64,000 bases of DNA, from NCBI RefSeq assembly GCF_026213295.1, contig NC_079426.1, positions 27,483,602 to 27,547,601 of the forward strand, read 5' to 3'. Below the pieces are notes generated by a model that was given only the letters and a program-made list of their open reading frames with translations, was not told where the DNA came from and did not search any database. A program made the translations under genes and the position numbers. Shown piece by piece: positions 21,488 to 32,699 of this stretch. Numbering within the stretch: the stretch's first letter is position 1; every line of letters begins with the position of its first letter. The DNA is from Gadus chalcogrammus. Lineage: Eukaryota; Chordata; Actinopteri; Gadiformes; Gadidae.

Positions 21488-24101
21488 TAGGGCTGGCCCA
21501 AATTATTCGAATATTCGTTCGGAAAATTTGTATTCAAAGCTTAAATCACTATTCGGATATTCGTTTTTTTGTTGTTGTTATTTTTGCTAAACAATTTTTT
21601 TTGCAAGATGCTAGAACTGCAATATAATATCAGCAAATAATATAATATTTGGGATATAAAAGTTAGTAATATTGTAGTAGTAGTAGTAGTATATTGCTAA
21701 TTTAGGAGGATATTACATCACTAAGTGTCACAACTTGCGCATCCATCTCCTCACCTCCGAACGCACTTACATTGCTTACATTGAATGGCACATCGCATTA
21801 TACAATTGTATCTACTGGATCCATTTGGAACGGCAGAACCACCTTCTGGCGGTCTTTGAACTTTGACCTAGTTGGCCGCTGACCTTTCAAAGCGCAACCG
21901 GTGAGACACCAGCTGTATGCTAGACTAGTACGTGACGTTACCAGAGCGCGGGAGGCAAACTATAAGCCACACCAAGCAGAGAAGCGAGAGAGGTCGAGGA
22001 AGAATTTATATCTTGTTTCCCTTAAAGGCCCACTATGCAACTTCGGGAATTTCTTCGCTTTTTTCTTGGTTTTGGCAAGCACATTTCTCTACACAGCACC
22101 CCCTTCAGTTTCGTAGTAGATATTTTACAACACTGTCGTAACAACTCGTTGACGACCCTTCCCCATGCACTTCTACGCGAGCCATGTGCATTTGTTTTCA
22201 AAGAAGCCGGCGAATGCGTGGAGCCATGTCCGAAGTAGATGTTCATAAAGTGTAGGCAAGGTTATGCATTTTTTAAATTGTGAATTTGTATTGCAATAAA
22301 CATAAAGCCATCCTTTTTTATAGTTGACGGGGAGAATTTATATCCTAGATTATAATTGTTTTATCTTATGTTGAACAGAACAATCAGTGTGAGAGTGTTG
22401 GCCAACATAATAATCGAAATAAACAAGAACCTGGATTCGGGGATTCAGTCTGTATCTGGGGGACGAGACAGACGAAAAGCAAAACATCAATGGAAACAAA
22501 GGTGTTTATATGGTTGCAACCAACAAGCAAGCTAGAAACATACAGGGCTCACAACAAAACGGTCGAGAAAACAATTTTTACAGGGCTCACAACAAAATGG
22601 TTGAGCAAACACATTTGTACAGAGGCTATCAACATCAAGAATACCACGAGGACAAAGTTCACCCAAGGGTACTTTCAATTTCAAAAGCAACACGGCCAAA
22701 TCGGAGTCTGATTTGCAGTCTTCTTTTTCTTTCAGTTCACGCTATTCCTGAAAAGCTTGCCCAACGTTTACTCGTGTCTGGCCTCTCTGTCGGTCAGTCT
22801 CCCTTTTCTCTTCTTCTGTTCCTCCGACATTGGGTTTCTCCGTCTCTTTTTAGTCGGCTGATATATGATGAATGTAACAATCCCTTAGTTACTTGTGTTT
22901 ATATCGAGCCGGTTCCGTGTTTGGGGGTCTGTGCCGTAAAGCAATTCGTTACTTCGCGAGACCCGAGACTCCCGCGAGAGTGGGCGGCGGGTCGCCGGCA
23001 GAAACATATTCCTTTTCTCCGCCAAGATGCGCAAGGGGGAGTCGAAACAACTAACAATCGAACAAAAATGTGTAATGGAACCATCGCGATGACTCCTAGC
23101 CTGTTATATTAAGGTAAATCAAGCCAAAAAAGTTGCATAGTTCCCCTTTCACTCGTGTCTGATCTATTTTCTGGTCCATTCTTCTTTTGTTCCACCGACA
23201 GTCGCCTCTTAGGTCCCTTATCAGTCGATTGATCCATGATGAATGCAACAATTGCCTCGCAACTGGCTGTTTATATCTAGCCGGTGCCATGTTTGGGTGT
23301 GTGTCTGTGCCGTAAAGCATTTTCGAAACTACAATCTGACTACATTTTCGAGGATACTTCCGCTGCGTCACATCCGGAATGTCCCGGTCCGAGCAGATCA
23401 AGTTGCATATGCGCTTTTTCACTGTAGAGGCGACATGGGAAAATGACACACCCACCAATCGACCCAGAAATGGATGCAGAACCATCAGCATAACTCTCAA
23501 CCTGCATACTTAATGTAATTTTGGCTAAAAAAGTTGCATAGTGGGCCTTTAACTTTATAACACAACATTAGCGGGATCTCGGGAGGAAAAACTAATGCTT
23601 AGCGAAATGTTAACCTTAGCTTAGCTGTTTGTTTACGTTCGCTGTACAGCGCCACGCACATCAACCATGACTGGCTTGCTGCAGAGCGTGAGCGTCTTGG
23701 GAATACCCGGTCAATATAATGAATATAATATGGACACATAAGTCAATCACAATTCGGCATTTGTTGTGGATTTATTGTACAAATTCCCTGAAAAGATGCA
23801 CGTTCCAGGATGAATTGAAAAGCTCCCTTAAGGGCTGAGATGGCAGAAAGGACAGCTGATTTGAACAGCTGTTCGCTTCCACGGGGAAAAAGTAAGGAAC
23901 TTCAACTTACTTAGGCCTCCTAATTAAAGTTCATACGCTATTAAAACTTCAACTAAATGTGCAGATACTGTCAAAATCGGTTCCAGGGAGTATAGGGATT
24001 ATTATTATTTTTATTTTTTTTCTGTAACGAGTATTCGAATACTCGCTCGGAAAAACCGACGAGTATTCAAAGCCTGAAAAATGGTATTCGGGCCAGCCCT
24101 A
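21488..24101. mobile_element. hAT-type element enclosing a TTAA-target element
   Basis: The ends TAGGGCTGGCCC and inverted GGGCCAGCCCTA are flanked by AATAGCAT (21480-21487) and AATAGTAT (24102-24109), an 8-bp duplication with one mismatch. ATTCGAATA-like tracts lie just inside both ends. The non-autonomous element is about 1.1 kb once the nested element (22026-23548) is removed. No transposase remnant was found. Confidence 0.8.
22026..23548 (+). mobile_element. TTAA-target (piggyBac-like) non-autonomous element, copy 2
   Basis: This is the uninterrupted 1523-bp copy of the family also at 8366-11535, in inverted orientation relative to it. The ends are AGGCCCACTATGCAACTT and its exact inverse, with TTAA on both sides (22022-22025 and 23549-23552). 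The right portion is duplicated in tandem with a period of about 381 bp: CTCGTGTCTG occurs at 22771 and 23152, and each unit finishes with an AAAAAGTTGCATAG terminus. No transposase frame exists; the frame 22510-23112 is not a recognisable protein. Confidence 0.83.
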
Positions 24102-24889
24102 AATAGTATACATAATTAAAACGTAAAATGCAGATTGTCTTTAACGCAATTACTTGTGGGAGGAGATAGTGGGTATTTTCGGCGTGTCATCTGCAGTTTT
24201 ATCGGTCAACCCTCCCAGCTGTCTTGTATATCGTTTGCGAAGCAGCATGCAATGCGTGTAAAGAGCCATGTGTGTGTACCTGCAAGTGCCTTGGAACAAT
24301 GTTGAACCCTCCCTTCGTCACCTTGTAAAGCAAAGCATATGCACACACCTCCTATGAACTTTACTTGCCTCGCCCATCTGCTGTTTGATATTGTGCCTGG
24401 GGTCTGCCAGTTAAACAGTGGTATCCCTTTTTAAAAATGCCTCTTCTGGCCTCCCTCTGCCCGGACCAGCAGGTTGATCAGGCGCTGTGCTCTGATTAGC
24501 AGTACACCTCTATGTACGGTTTGTCACAACACTTGGAGTCCAGCCTTTGTTTGCTCTCTGTGGCAGAGATACAGAGGGGGGGAGAATGATTCCCTAGATT
24601 GATCATTATCTTTATGGATTCATTTTGTTATTGCCATACATTAATTTAGTAACTAGCATAATTTGAACAAAAGTAAAAAGAGGCAGGGAAAAGTGACATA
24701 ATGGAGCCTAAACTTGATATTCTCGACCTCTTTGTCCTTCCACCTACTCTGGTTAATCATCTGAGATAGTAGGTGTTTGACTGCCTTACTACAACCACCA
24801 TCTCTTTTAAAGTGCAACTCACAAGTTATCAAAGTATAAGGCTAATCGATTTAAAGACTATTTTGATGTTATGTGGCTCAGAATTATAG
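24102..24889. other. No recognisable gene
   Basis: I found no coding sequence, repeat ends or tandem structure. This may be host DNA between insertions. Confidence 0.45.
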
Positions 24890-25285
24890 CCAGATAATTT
24901 TTAGCAATGCAACAAACTCTCAGAAGCGCATTGTCCAGAGCGTCAAGCCGTCTACGAGGTAGAGTCCTCCACTTCTTTTTACCATGCTCTTGTTGTTTCA
25001 GTTTTATCATTTGCACTACCAGACTGGTTTGGAAACCTGTCTTTGAAAAACAAAGGCTCACTTAATCAAATAGTTAAGTGGCCCAACAGACTGATTGGTG
25101 AACCACAGCTCAACTTGGTGACCTTGTATGCAAGACAGCTATAACGCATAACTGATTTTAAATGACAGTTCCCATCCATTGCATACTGAGTTTCAGCCTC
25201 TACCCTCTGGTCGCAGGTTCACTTTGCCTAGGTGTACAACAAAACGATACAAAAATAGTTTTGTCCCCGCAAATACACTGAGGAA
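24890..25285 (+). pseudogene. LINE reverse-transcriptase C-terminal fragment
   Basis: Read through several frame changes, the plus strand gives FALPDWFGNLSLKNKGSL, LIGEPQLNLVTLYARQL, then a SSHP-like and LPSGRRF-like tail. This is the typical C-terminal end of a CR1/Rex1-type LINE ORF2 in fish. The catalytic reverse transcriptase motifs lie upstream and are missing, so this is a 5'-truncated, decayed copy. The exact clade is uncertain, and no ATG-started frame covers it. Confidence 0.6.
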
Positions 25286-25450
25286 TAAGTCGTAGCTATT
25301 TGGATAATTTATTATTTATTGCTGTTTTTATTGACTCATTGCTGTACTTATTTATTCATATTCTACCCATTTACTTCATGTTTAATTTTTCAACCTAACA
25401 AGTTATTATGTTGTTTTACTATTTAATTATTTCAAATTTGAAATGTTCAG

Positions 25451-26170
25451 GTATGGTTACCAATAACCCCCACTACCCATAAACCCGAATTTGTGGTACT
25501 GCACCGAAAGATGGCGCTATTGTAAAAAATCATGAATTAGGCTTATTTCTCCTCACCAGATTGACCTGGACTCAACATTCTTTCATAATATTAATCTCTA
25601 GAATAAGATGCATCTATTAAACCCTATTATGCCCTAAAAATGTTTACTTTTCCCACAATGTCATATTAAAGCCAAACAGGATATAAAGATTCACAGGCTA
25701 CAAATTCACCAGAATCGCCACATAAAATCTGTAGACCAAGCCTCACAAAAATTGACCAGAATTTGTTTTATGTAGTGCCATTTGAGAAATATTGGCCAAT
25801 AAAGTTGGAGCAGTTTTTCTTATATGAACATTTTTTTATTGTATAATAAAACATAAGACTATTATTAGGTTGATACCAATAACCCCCACTACCCATAAAC
25901 CCAAATGGTGGTACTGCAGCCAAAGGTGGCGCTTTTTAAAAAAAATATGAACTAGCCTTATTTCTCCTTACTAGATTGACCTGCTCTCAAAATTCTTTCA
26001 TCATTTAATCTCTAAAATCAGATGCATGTTTTTCACCCCGGTCTTCTGCTCTAAAAATGTTTACTTTTCCCACAATTTCATAGAAAAGCCAAGCGTCAGT
26101 CTCAACCCATTTTGCCTATGACCATTTTGTTATTGTATAACTACCATACGGCAATCATTAGGTGGATACC
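25451..26170 (+). repeat. Tandem duplication, about 416-bp unit
   Basis: CAATAACCCCCACTACCC at 25461 recurs at 25877, and the following text (GATGGCGCT/GGTGGCGCT, CTAGATTGACCTG-like, AAAAATGTTTACTTTTCCC) is shared. A third partial start is visible near 26163. It is not coding. Confidence 0.75.
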
Positions 26171-26202
26171 ATTAACAGTGCACATTTTCAGATCTGTACT
26201 AT

Positions 26203-26850
26203 TTTCAGAAAGCCATTAATTATTTTGTGAAATGTGTGCTTGGAGTTTTCTTCATGTGTGCTTATCAATCTACATTTTCAGGATGTGAATGAGGCTTCAA
26301 GCAGCTCTGGAATGTCAGTGGCTCAACGGGGTAATGCCTTATACTGGTGATCCTTAGGTTGAGAGTTTGAATCCTGATTAGAGCATAATGAACAAGCTGA
26401 ACATGCATATTCTGTCTTTACCACTCATTTGAGAAACACAACATTGAACAGCACCTGAAAGCAGGTAATCAACTTTCCGACTCATTAATTTTCAAGAATC
26501 TGACTACCAAGACACAGTATGGCTTTAAGGGGAACTGCTTCGTTAACCGTTTTTCCTTTATAATTAACTCTGTCATATTTATATTTATTCCGTTAGTGTT
26601 CTTTACTACAAAGGTTTAATTTCCCCAGAACTTCAAAGATCTTTCAGGTATATGCTTTGAAGAAAGCCCTTAATTCACTTGAGAAATGTGTGCTTGGAGT
26701 TTTCTGGATGTTAGATGCTTATCAATATACCATATTGACCATGTGAATAAGCATGCAGTTCAGGTTTATCAGTGGCTCAATAGGATAATGCCTTCTACAA
26801 GTGATCCTTAGGTTGAGTGTTCGAATCCTGATTATAGCAAACAACATCTT
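26203..26850 (+). repeat. Duplicated segment containing tRNA-like promoter boxes
   Basis: Two units about 455-464 bp apart share GAAATGTGTGCTTGGAGTTTTC and then a tRNA-like stretch. In the second unit GTGGCTCAATAGG (from 26772) resembles an A box and GTGTTCGAATCCT (26817-26829) a B box. The first unit has the same boxes at 26318 and 26363, with TTTGAATCC. A complete cloverleaf could not be drawn because the T-arm does not pair, so I call it SINE- or tRNA-derived rather than a tRNA gene. Confidence 0.5.
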
Positions 26851-27089
26851 TGGGTACAAAATAAGTTTACTTGAACTTGAGCTAACACCAACGATCGGCC
26901 TCATAATGTTGTATTATACCACAATGCCAGGACCACTAGACGTCCAATGAGCTTGGAGCAGGCGAGAGAAGGACAACAATGGATGTATTGTACAGTATTA
27001 GAGACACTGGGATCTGAAGAGCATCGCTGGACAGATGTCTCTGTGAGTAATACTGGCTCACATCACCCTACCTATATTTCTAGATCGCT

Positions 27090-29488
27090 CATCTAAAAGC
27101 AGTGGTAAATCTTGGAAATACCATTAAATATCAGAAGCTGGCTCTGGGGACGTGGAACGTCACCTTGCTGTGTGGAAAGGAACCGGAGCTTGTGAGGGAG
27201 GTGGAGCGCTATCAGTTAGATCTGGTGGGGCTTACCTCCACGCACAGTCTCGGCTCCGGTACCGTACTCCTGGATAAGGGTTGGACTCTATTCTTCTCCG
27301 GAGTTGCCGAGGGCGTGAGGCGCCGGGCGGGTGTGGGGATACTCATAAATCCCCGGCTGAGCGCCGCGGTGTTGGAAGTTTACCCCGGTAGACGAGAGGG
27401 TCGCCTCCCTGCGCCTAAGGGTTGTAGGGGGGAAAACTCTGACTGTTGTTTGTGCGTATGCACCAAACAGCAGTTCAGATTACTCGGCCTTCTTGGAGAC
27501 CCTGAATGGAGTCCTGTATGGGGCTCCAGTAGGGGACTCCGTAGTTCTGCTGGGAGACTTCAACGCCCACGTGGGCAACGATGGAGACACCTGGAGAGGC
27601 GTGGTGGGGAGGAACGGCCTCCCTGATCTAAACCCGAGCAGTCGTTTGTTATTGGACTTCTGTGCTAGTCATGGATTATCCATAACGAACACCATGTTCG
27701 AACATAAGGGTGCTCATAAGTGTACCTGGTACCAGAGTACCCTCGGCCGAAGATCGATGATCGATTTCGTGATCGTGTCATCTGATCTGAGGCCGCATGT
27801 TTTGGACACTCGGGTTAAGAGAGGGGCGGAACTGTCAACCGACCACCATATGGTGGTGAGTTGGATCAGGGAATGGGGGAAATTTCCAGATAGACCTGGT
27901 AAGCCCAAACGAGTAGTGCGGGTGAATTGGGAACGTCTGGAGGAGGCCCCCGTCCTAGGTCTCTTCAACTCACACCTCCGGCAGAGTTTTTTTGGCATTC
28001 CTGTGGAGGTTGGGGGCATTGAGCCGGAGTGGGCGGTGTTCAAAGCCTCCATTGCTGAAGCTGCGGTGGCTAGCTGTGGCCTCAGGGTCTTAGGCTCCTC
28101 AAGGGGTGGTAATCCTCGGACACCGTGGTGGACACCGGTGGTCAGGGAAGCCGTCCGATTGAAGAAGGAGGCCTTCCGGGATATGATATCCTGGAGGACT
28201 CCTGACTCGGTTGCAGGGTACCGACAGGCTCGAAGGGCTGAGGCTGCTGCCGTGTCGGAGGCTAAGCAGCGGGTGTGGGAGAAGTTCGGAGAGGCCATGG
28301 AGAAGGACTTTCGGTCGGCACCAAAGTGTTTCTGGAAGACTATCCGGCACCTCAGGAGGGGGAAACGGGGAACCATCCATGCTGTGTACAGTAAGGATGG
28401 GACTCTGTTGACCTCAGGAGGTTGTCGGACGTTGGAAGGAACACTTTGAGGAACTCCTGAATCCGAATAACACACCCTCTATGTTGGAGGCAGAGCTCGA
28501 GGTTGATGGTGTTTCGTCGTCAATTTCCCTGGTGGAGGTCACTGAGGTAGTCAAACATCCCCGCAGTGGCAAAGCCCCAGGGATTTATGAGATCCAGCCA
28601 GAAATGCTAAAGGCTCTGGGTGTTGAGGGGCTGTCATGGTTGACACGCCTATTCAACATAGCGTGGGAGTCGGGTACAGTGCCAAAGGAGTGGCAAACCG
28701 GGGTGGTGGTTCCCCTGTTCAAAAAGGGGGACCAGAGAGTGTGTGCCAATTACCGGGGTATCACACTTCTCAGCCTCCCTGGTAAAGTCTACTCCAAGGT
28801 GCTGGAAAGGAGGGTTCGGCCGATCGTCGAACCTCAGATTGAAGAGGAACAATGCGGTTTTCGCCCCGGACGTGGAACTACGGACCAGCTTTTCACTCTC
28901 GCAAGGATCCTGGAGGGGGCCTGGGAGTATGCCCATCCGGTCTACAAGTGTTTTGTGGATCTGGAGAAGGCGTATGACCGGGTCCCCCGGGAGAAACTGT
29001 GGGAGGTGCTGCGGGAGTATGGGGTAAGGCGGTCTCTCTTCAGGGCCATCCAATCTCTGTACTCCCAAAGCGAGAGCTGTGTTTGCGTCCTCGGCAGCCA
29101 GTCAGTTTCGTTCTCAGTGGGTGCTGGCGTCTCCCTTAGGGATAGAGTGAGAAGCTCAGCCATCCATGAGGAACTCGGATTAGAGCCGCTGCTCCTTTAC
29201 TTAGAAAGGAGTCAGCTGAGGTGGTTCGGGCATCTGGCAAGGATGCCCACTGGGCGCCTCCCTTGGGAGGTGTTTCAGGCACGTCCAGTGGGGAGGAGAC
29301 CTCGGGGAAGACCCAGGACTAGGTGGAGAGATTATATCTCAACACTGGCCTGGGAACGCCTCGGGATCCCCCCGTCAGAGCTGGTCAATGTGGCCCGGGA
29401 AAGGGAAGTCTGGGGCCCCCTGCTTGAGCTGCTCCCCCGCGACCCGACCCCGGATAAGCGGATGAGGATGAGGATGAGGACTATTAAA
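27090..29488 (+). mobile_element. Rex3-type (RTE clade) LINE, internally deleted
   Basis: The element carries an endonuclease/reverse transcriptase reading region and ends in repeated GATGAG units (about 29461-29480), as RTE tails do. The motif WQTGVVVPLFKKGD (from 28691) and the surrounding YRGITLLSLPGK are those of the fish Rex3 family. It immediately precedes the hAT element that begins at 29512. Confidence 0.85.
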
Positions 29489-29509
29489 TATAAGAATACC
29501 TTGGTCTAA
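27102..29509 (+). pseudogene. Rex3 ORF: endonuclease and partial reverse transcriptase
   Basis: Endonuclease motifs run in order: GTWNVT, LVGLTSTHSLGSG, then after a frame change (about 27420-27480) [22 protein letters not shown] and [10 protein letters not shown] second frame change lies near 28420. The reverse transcriptase region (28481-29130) has WQTGVVVPLF, YRGITLLSLPGK, CGFRPGRGTTDQ and the first catalytic segment CFVDLEKAYDRV. It then jumps from SVGAGVSLR straight to DRVRSS near 29131-29140. The YADD box and about 200 residues are missing, so the copy is catalytically dead. The C-terminal part (QLRWFGHLARMP, RPRTRWRDYI) is intact. The 27102 frame begins at GTG, so the true 5' end is lost or upstream. 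Confidence 0.85.
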
Positions 29510-30094
29510 GCCAGGCCTATTCAACTAGCGGCCCGCGGGCCGAATCCGGCCCATCTTACTTTTTATCTGGCCCGCAAGATGCTGCCTGTAAAAAAAATAT
29601 ATATATAAAAAAAAATATATAAAAAATAAAAATTATAAAAAAATAAGAATATACATATATGAATCAAATTACACCGTGTATTACACACGCGGGCCGTGAC
29701 TTTTACCACGAGGCCCTAGTCCCCATTAGCGTCAACAGCGAGGGTATTCTCTCAGTATTTTGAAGAGAATGTTTATTTATTTTTTTACCCAGAGACTGCG
29801 CAGGGAAATTATCGGATTGGAGTCAACGCAACTGAAGGAAAAACAAATAAATACGTATTTAGACACACTTATTAAAATAGAATGAATGAAAAAAATATAT
29901 ATATTAAAAGGTATAAATTATATATTTAATAGAAATAATGTATTGTTCTGAAAGAATTATATAAAGAATTATACGGCAACAGGATTACTTCCGCTCTGTC
30001 TGCACCCGCCAACGGCTCAGTCAAGGTCACATTGCATTTTATGCTTGCAGACCACGGAGAAACTCACTGTAGCTAGGCTAACAAAAGCTCCAAG

Positions 30095-31984
30095 ATGTCT
30101 CTTTCTAAGCCAAAAAAAAGGAAGGTTGATGGTGAAAATCGCCAATTCAATAGCGAATGGACTGAAAAATATTTATTTACTTTGCCATTTGCCGCAAGTA
30201 GTAAACCGATGTGTTTACTGTGCAACGAAGCGATTTCCGTGATTAAGGAATACAATGTGAAGAGGCACTACCACTCAAATCACGGCTCGTTTGCTTCCAC
30301 TTATCCCGCGGGCTCGGAGGAACGGCGAAAAAAATTACAGGTGCTGCAAGCATCGTTTGAACGGAGTCAAATGGCACTTGGTCAGTTTTGCACGGAACAA
30401 CAGAGAGCCATGATAGCATCCCTGCATGTAGCCTGGACTCTTACCAGACAGAAGAGGCCCTTTACCGACGCGGACACCGTTAAAGACTACATGCTTGCTG
30501 TCATTGATGAAGTGGTTATTGACCAAAAAGTAAAAGAGAGCGTCACTTCAGCCATTAAAAAAGTGCCTCTTTCAGACACATCAATTCTCCGCAGAGTGGA
30601 ATTACTGGCAAAAGATGTGTCGGGGAAGCTTTTTGAAAAAGTTCGAAAAGCGGAATATATATCGATTGCTGTGGACGAATCAACGGATTGTACCGACATG
30701 GCGCAGCTTTGCATTTAAGTGAGGTTTTTCGATGGAGTGAGATTTCGGGAAGAACTTCTTGGGCTTATTCCGCTGGAGGGACACACTACAGGTGAAGTGA
30801 TTTTTCAAAAGATAGTGTCATTTTTTAATGAACATGAACTGGATTTACAAAAGGTGTGCCTGTTGGTTACTGATGGCGCTCCGGCTATGGTCAGCAGAGT
30901 TCAGGGGCTGGTGGCGCGGCTATCAGCCATAGCCCCGCATATGCAGTATTTGCACTGCATTATTCATCAATCGGTGCTGTGTGCTAAACTCAGTGGTGAT
31001 TTGAAAAACACTATGGACACCGTCATGAGCATTGTGAATTTCATCCGCTCAACCTCCAGCCTACAACATCGCCTGTTTCGTCAGCTGCTTGCGGACACGT
31101 TCGCCGATCACACTGACTTGCTCGTACATAACGACATGAGATGGCTGAGCAAGGGAAAAGTTTTGGATCGTTTCCGTGAGCTCCGCCAGGAGATTGTGTC
31201 TTTCCTTCGCACATGTAAACATAAACGAGCAGCGAACCTATTGGAGGGCATGTTGGATGAACGGTTTATGGCAGAAGTCTACTTTCTGTGTGACATTTTT
31301 GGACACATGAACACTTTGAATCTCGAACTGCAGGGGCGGGGAAAGTCGATCGCTGATCTGGTTGAGAGACTTTGTGCCTTCAAGACCAAGCTATCGATCT
31401 TCAAAACAGACCTGATCACAAAAAAACTGCTGCACTTCCCACAACTCTGTGCATTCATGAGCACATCGCCACGGGGAGAAATAACGCCTGGCATGACAGA
31501 CTGCATGACAAAATTGACAGAGAACTTCACTGAGAGATTCCAAGGCTTCAGCATTCCCATTGAGGTATTGCAGTTTGCTCGTGACCCATTTTCCATCAAG
31601 CCTGATGCAGACTTCTGTGGAAAAGTAAAGGAGGTATTATCCTGTATCGATCAGGGCACATTTCAGATGGAACTGGTAGATGTGCAGTCTTGCTTTGCTT
31701 TAAAACAGCAATTGCAGTCTGAGGGTGTAGCTGACTTTTGGTGTAACCATGTTAGCCAGTATCAGTACCCCACGATTAGGAAAGTCGCATCACTTATCCT
31801 GACAATGTTTGGCTCAACCTATACTTGTGAGTCAAGCTTTTCACACATGAATGCCATCAAAACAAGGGCACGTTGCTCCATGAACAATGAGAAGTTGCAT
31901 GAGTGTCTCAGGATTGGTCTTACAACGTATGAACCAAACTATGCTGAAATAGCAAAATCAAGGCAATGCAATTTCTCTCACTGA
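30095..31984 (+). pseudogene. hAT transposase, full length with one in-frame stop
   Basis: From ATG 30095 the frame runs 629 codons to 31984, broken only by TAA at 30716-30718 (codon 208). The second part listed from 30719 begins at GTG in the same frame, so it is the continuation and not a separate gene. A zinc finger is visible at residues C40, C43, H58 and H63. A catalytic-region motif AVDESTD precedes the stop; LVTDGAPAM, MRWLSKGKVL and the C-terminal dimerisation stretch (CESSFSHMNAIKTRARCSMNNEKLHECLRI region) follow. By family knowledge it cuts and joins the element ends. Apart from the stop it looks complete, so loss of function may be recent, polymorphic or a sequencing difference. 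Confidence 0.87.
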
Positions 31985-32019
31985 ATATAACTGTGTCATA
32001 TGTACAGTAGTTCTGTTTT

Positions 32020-32410
32020 GTGATAATTCCAACAACATTGTTGAATCATAAAAATTTGTCAAAAATATTGTTATTATATTGTTATTATAAATATGTCAAA
32101 AAATATGTTCGAATCATAAAAATGTGTCCAAAATATTGTTATTGTTATTATAAATGTGTCAAAAAATATGTTTGAATAAAAATTGTGTCATATGTTCATT
32201 AGTACTGTTTTTTGATAATTCCAACAACATTGTTGAATCATAAAAATGTGTCCAAAATATTGTTATTGTTATTATATTGTTATTATAAATGTGTCAAAAA
32301 ATATGTTTGAATCATAAAAATGTGTCCAAAATATTGTTATTGTTATTATATTGTTATTATAAATGTGCCAAAAAATATGTTTGAATAAAAATTGCTATTA
32401 AAAATATTTG
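32020..32410 (+). repeat. AT-rich minisatellite in the hAT 3' region
   Basis: At least four irregular units contain AATATTGTTATTGTTATTA and AAATGTGTCAAAAAATATG. It lies between the transposase stop and the right end of the element. Confidence 0.8.
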
Positions 32411-32699
32411 TCCAAAACATGTAAGATCAAGAATTGTTATAAAGATGCAATTAAAAGTGAAAAAGAAAGGAATGCGTCTTACAAGTTTATTCCATTTAGC
32501 ACTATATCAATTAAGTTAACACTGCTTTAAGTACGATTTATTTGTAGCGATTAATTGACATAAGTTTTGTATGTGTGGCCCATGAACCACCAGCGGTTTT
32601 CCTTTTTGGCCCACTTGTTAAGGAAGTTGAATAGCCCTGAAGCTATGCCCTTGTTGATAGAACAACTCTCCCGTGATAATAAATACGTAAATCCACTTA

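Larger units (their letters stand above)
29512..32639 (+). mobile_element. hAT element with nearly intact transposase
   Basis: The ends CAGGCCTATTCAACT and inverted AGTTGAATAGCCCTG form a 15-bp inverted repeat with one mismatch. Only AAGC is shared by both flanks (29508-29511 and 32640-32643), so an 8-bp duplication is not evident. The 5' region is AT-rich, the transposase occupies 30095-31984, and a tandem repeat fills 32020-32410. The family resembles the hAT lineage that gave rise to GTF2IRD2/ZBED-type vertebrate proteins. Confidence 0.82.

Noticed and set aside
22510..23112. 200-codon plus-strand frame, with a related 190-codon minus frame at 8851-9423
   Set aside because: Both arise from inverted copies of the same non-autonomous TTAA element and match no protein family; conservation is explained by repeat identity.
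26313..26386. tRNA gene
   Set aside because: A and B boxes are present, but the T-arm does not pair and no acceptor stem is visible.
27714..28475. 253-codon minus-strand frame over Rex3
   Set aside because: It is antisense to the endonuclease frame, whose motifs explain the sequence fully.
29504..32647. 8-bp duplication for the hAT at 29512-32639
   Set aside because: The flanks GTCTAAGC and AAGCTATG share only AAGC at the junction, so an 8-bp duplication cannot be claimed.
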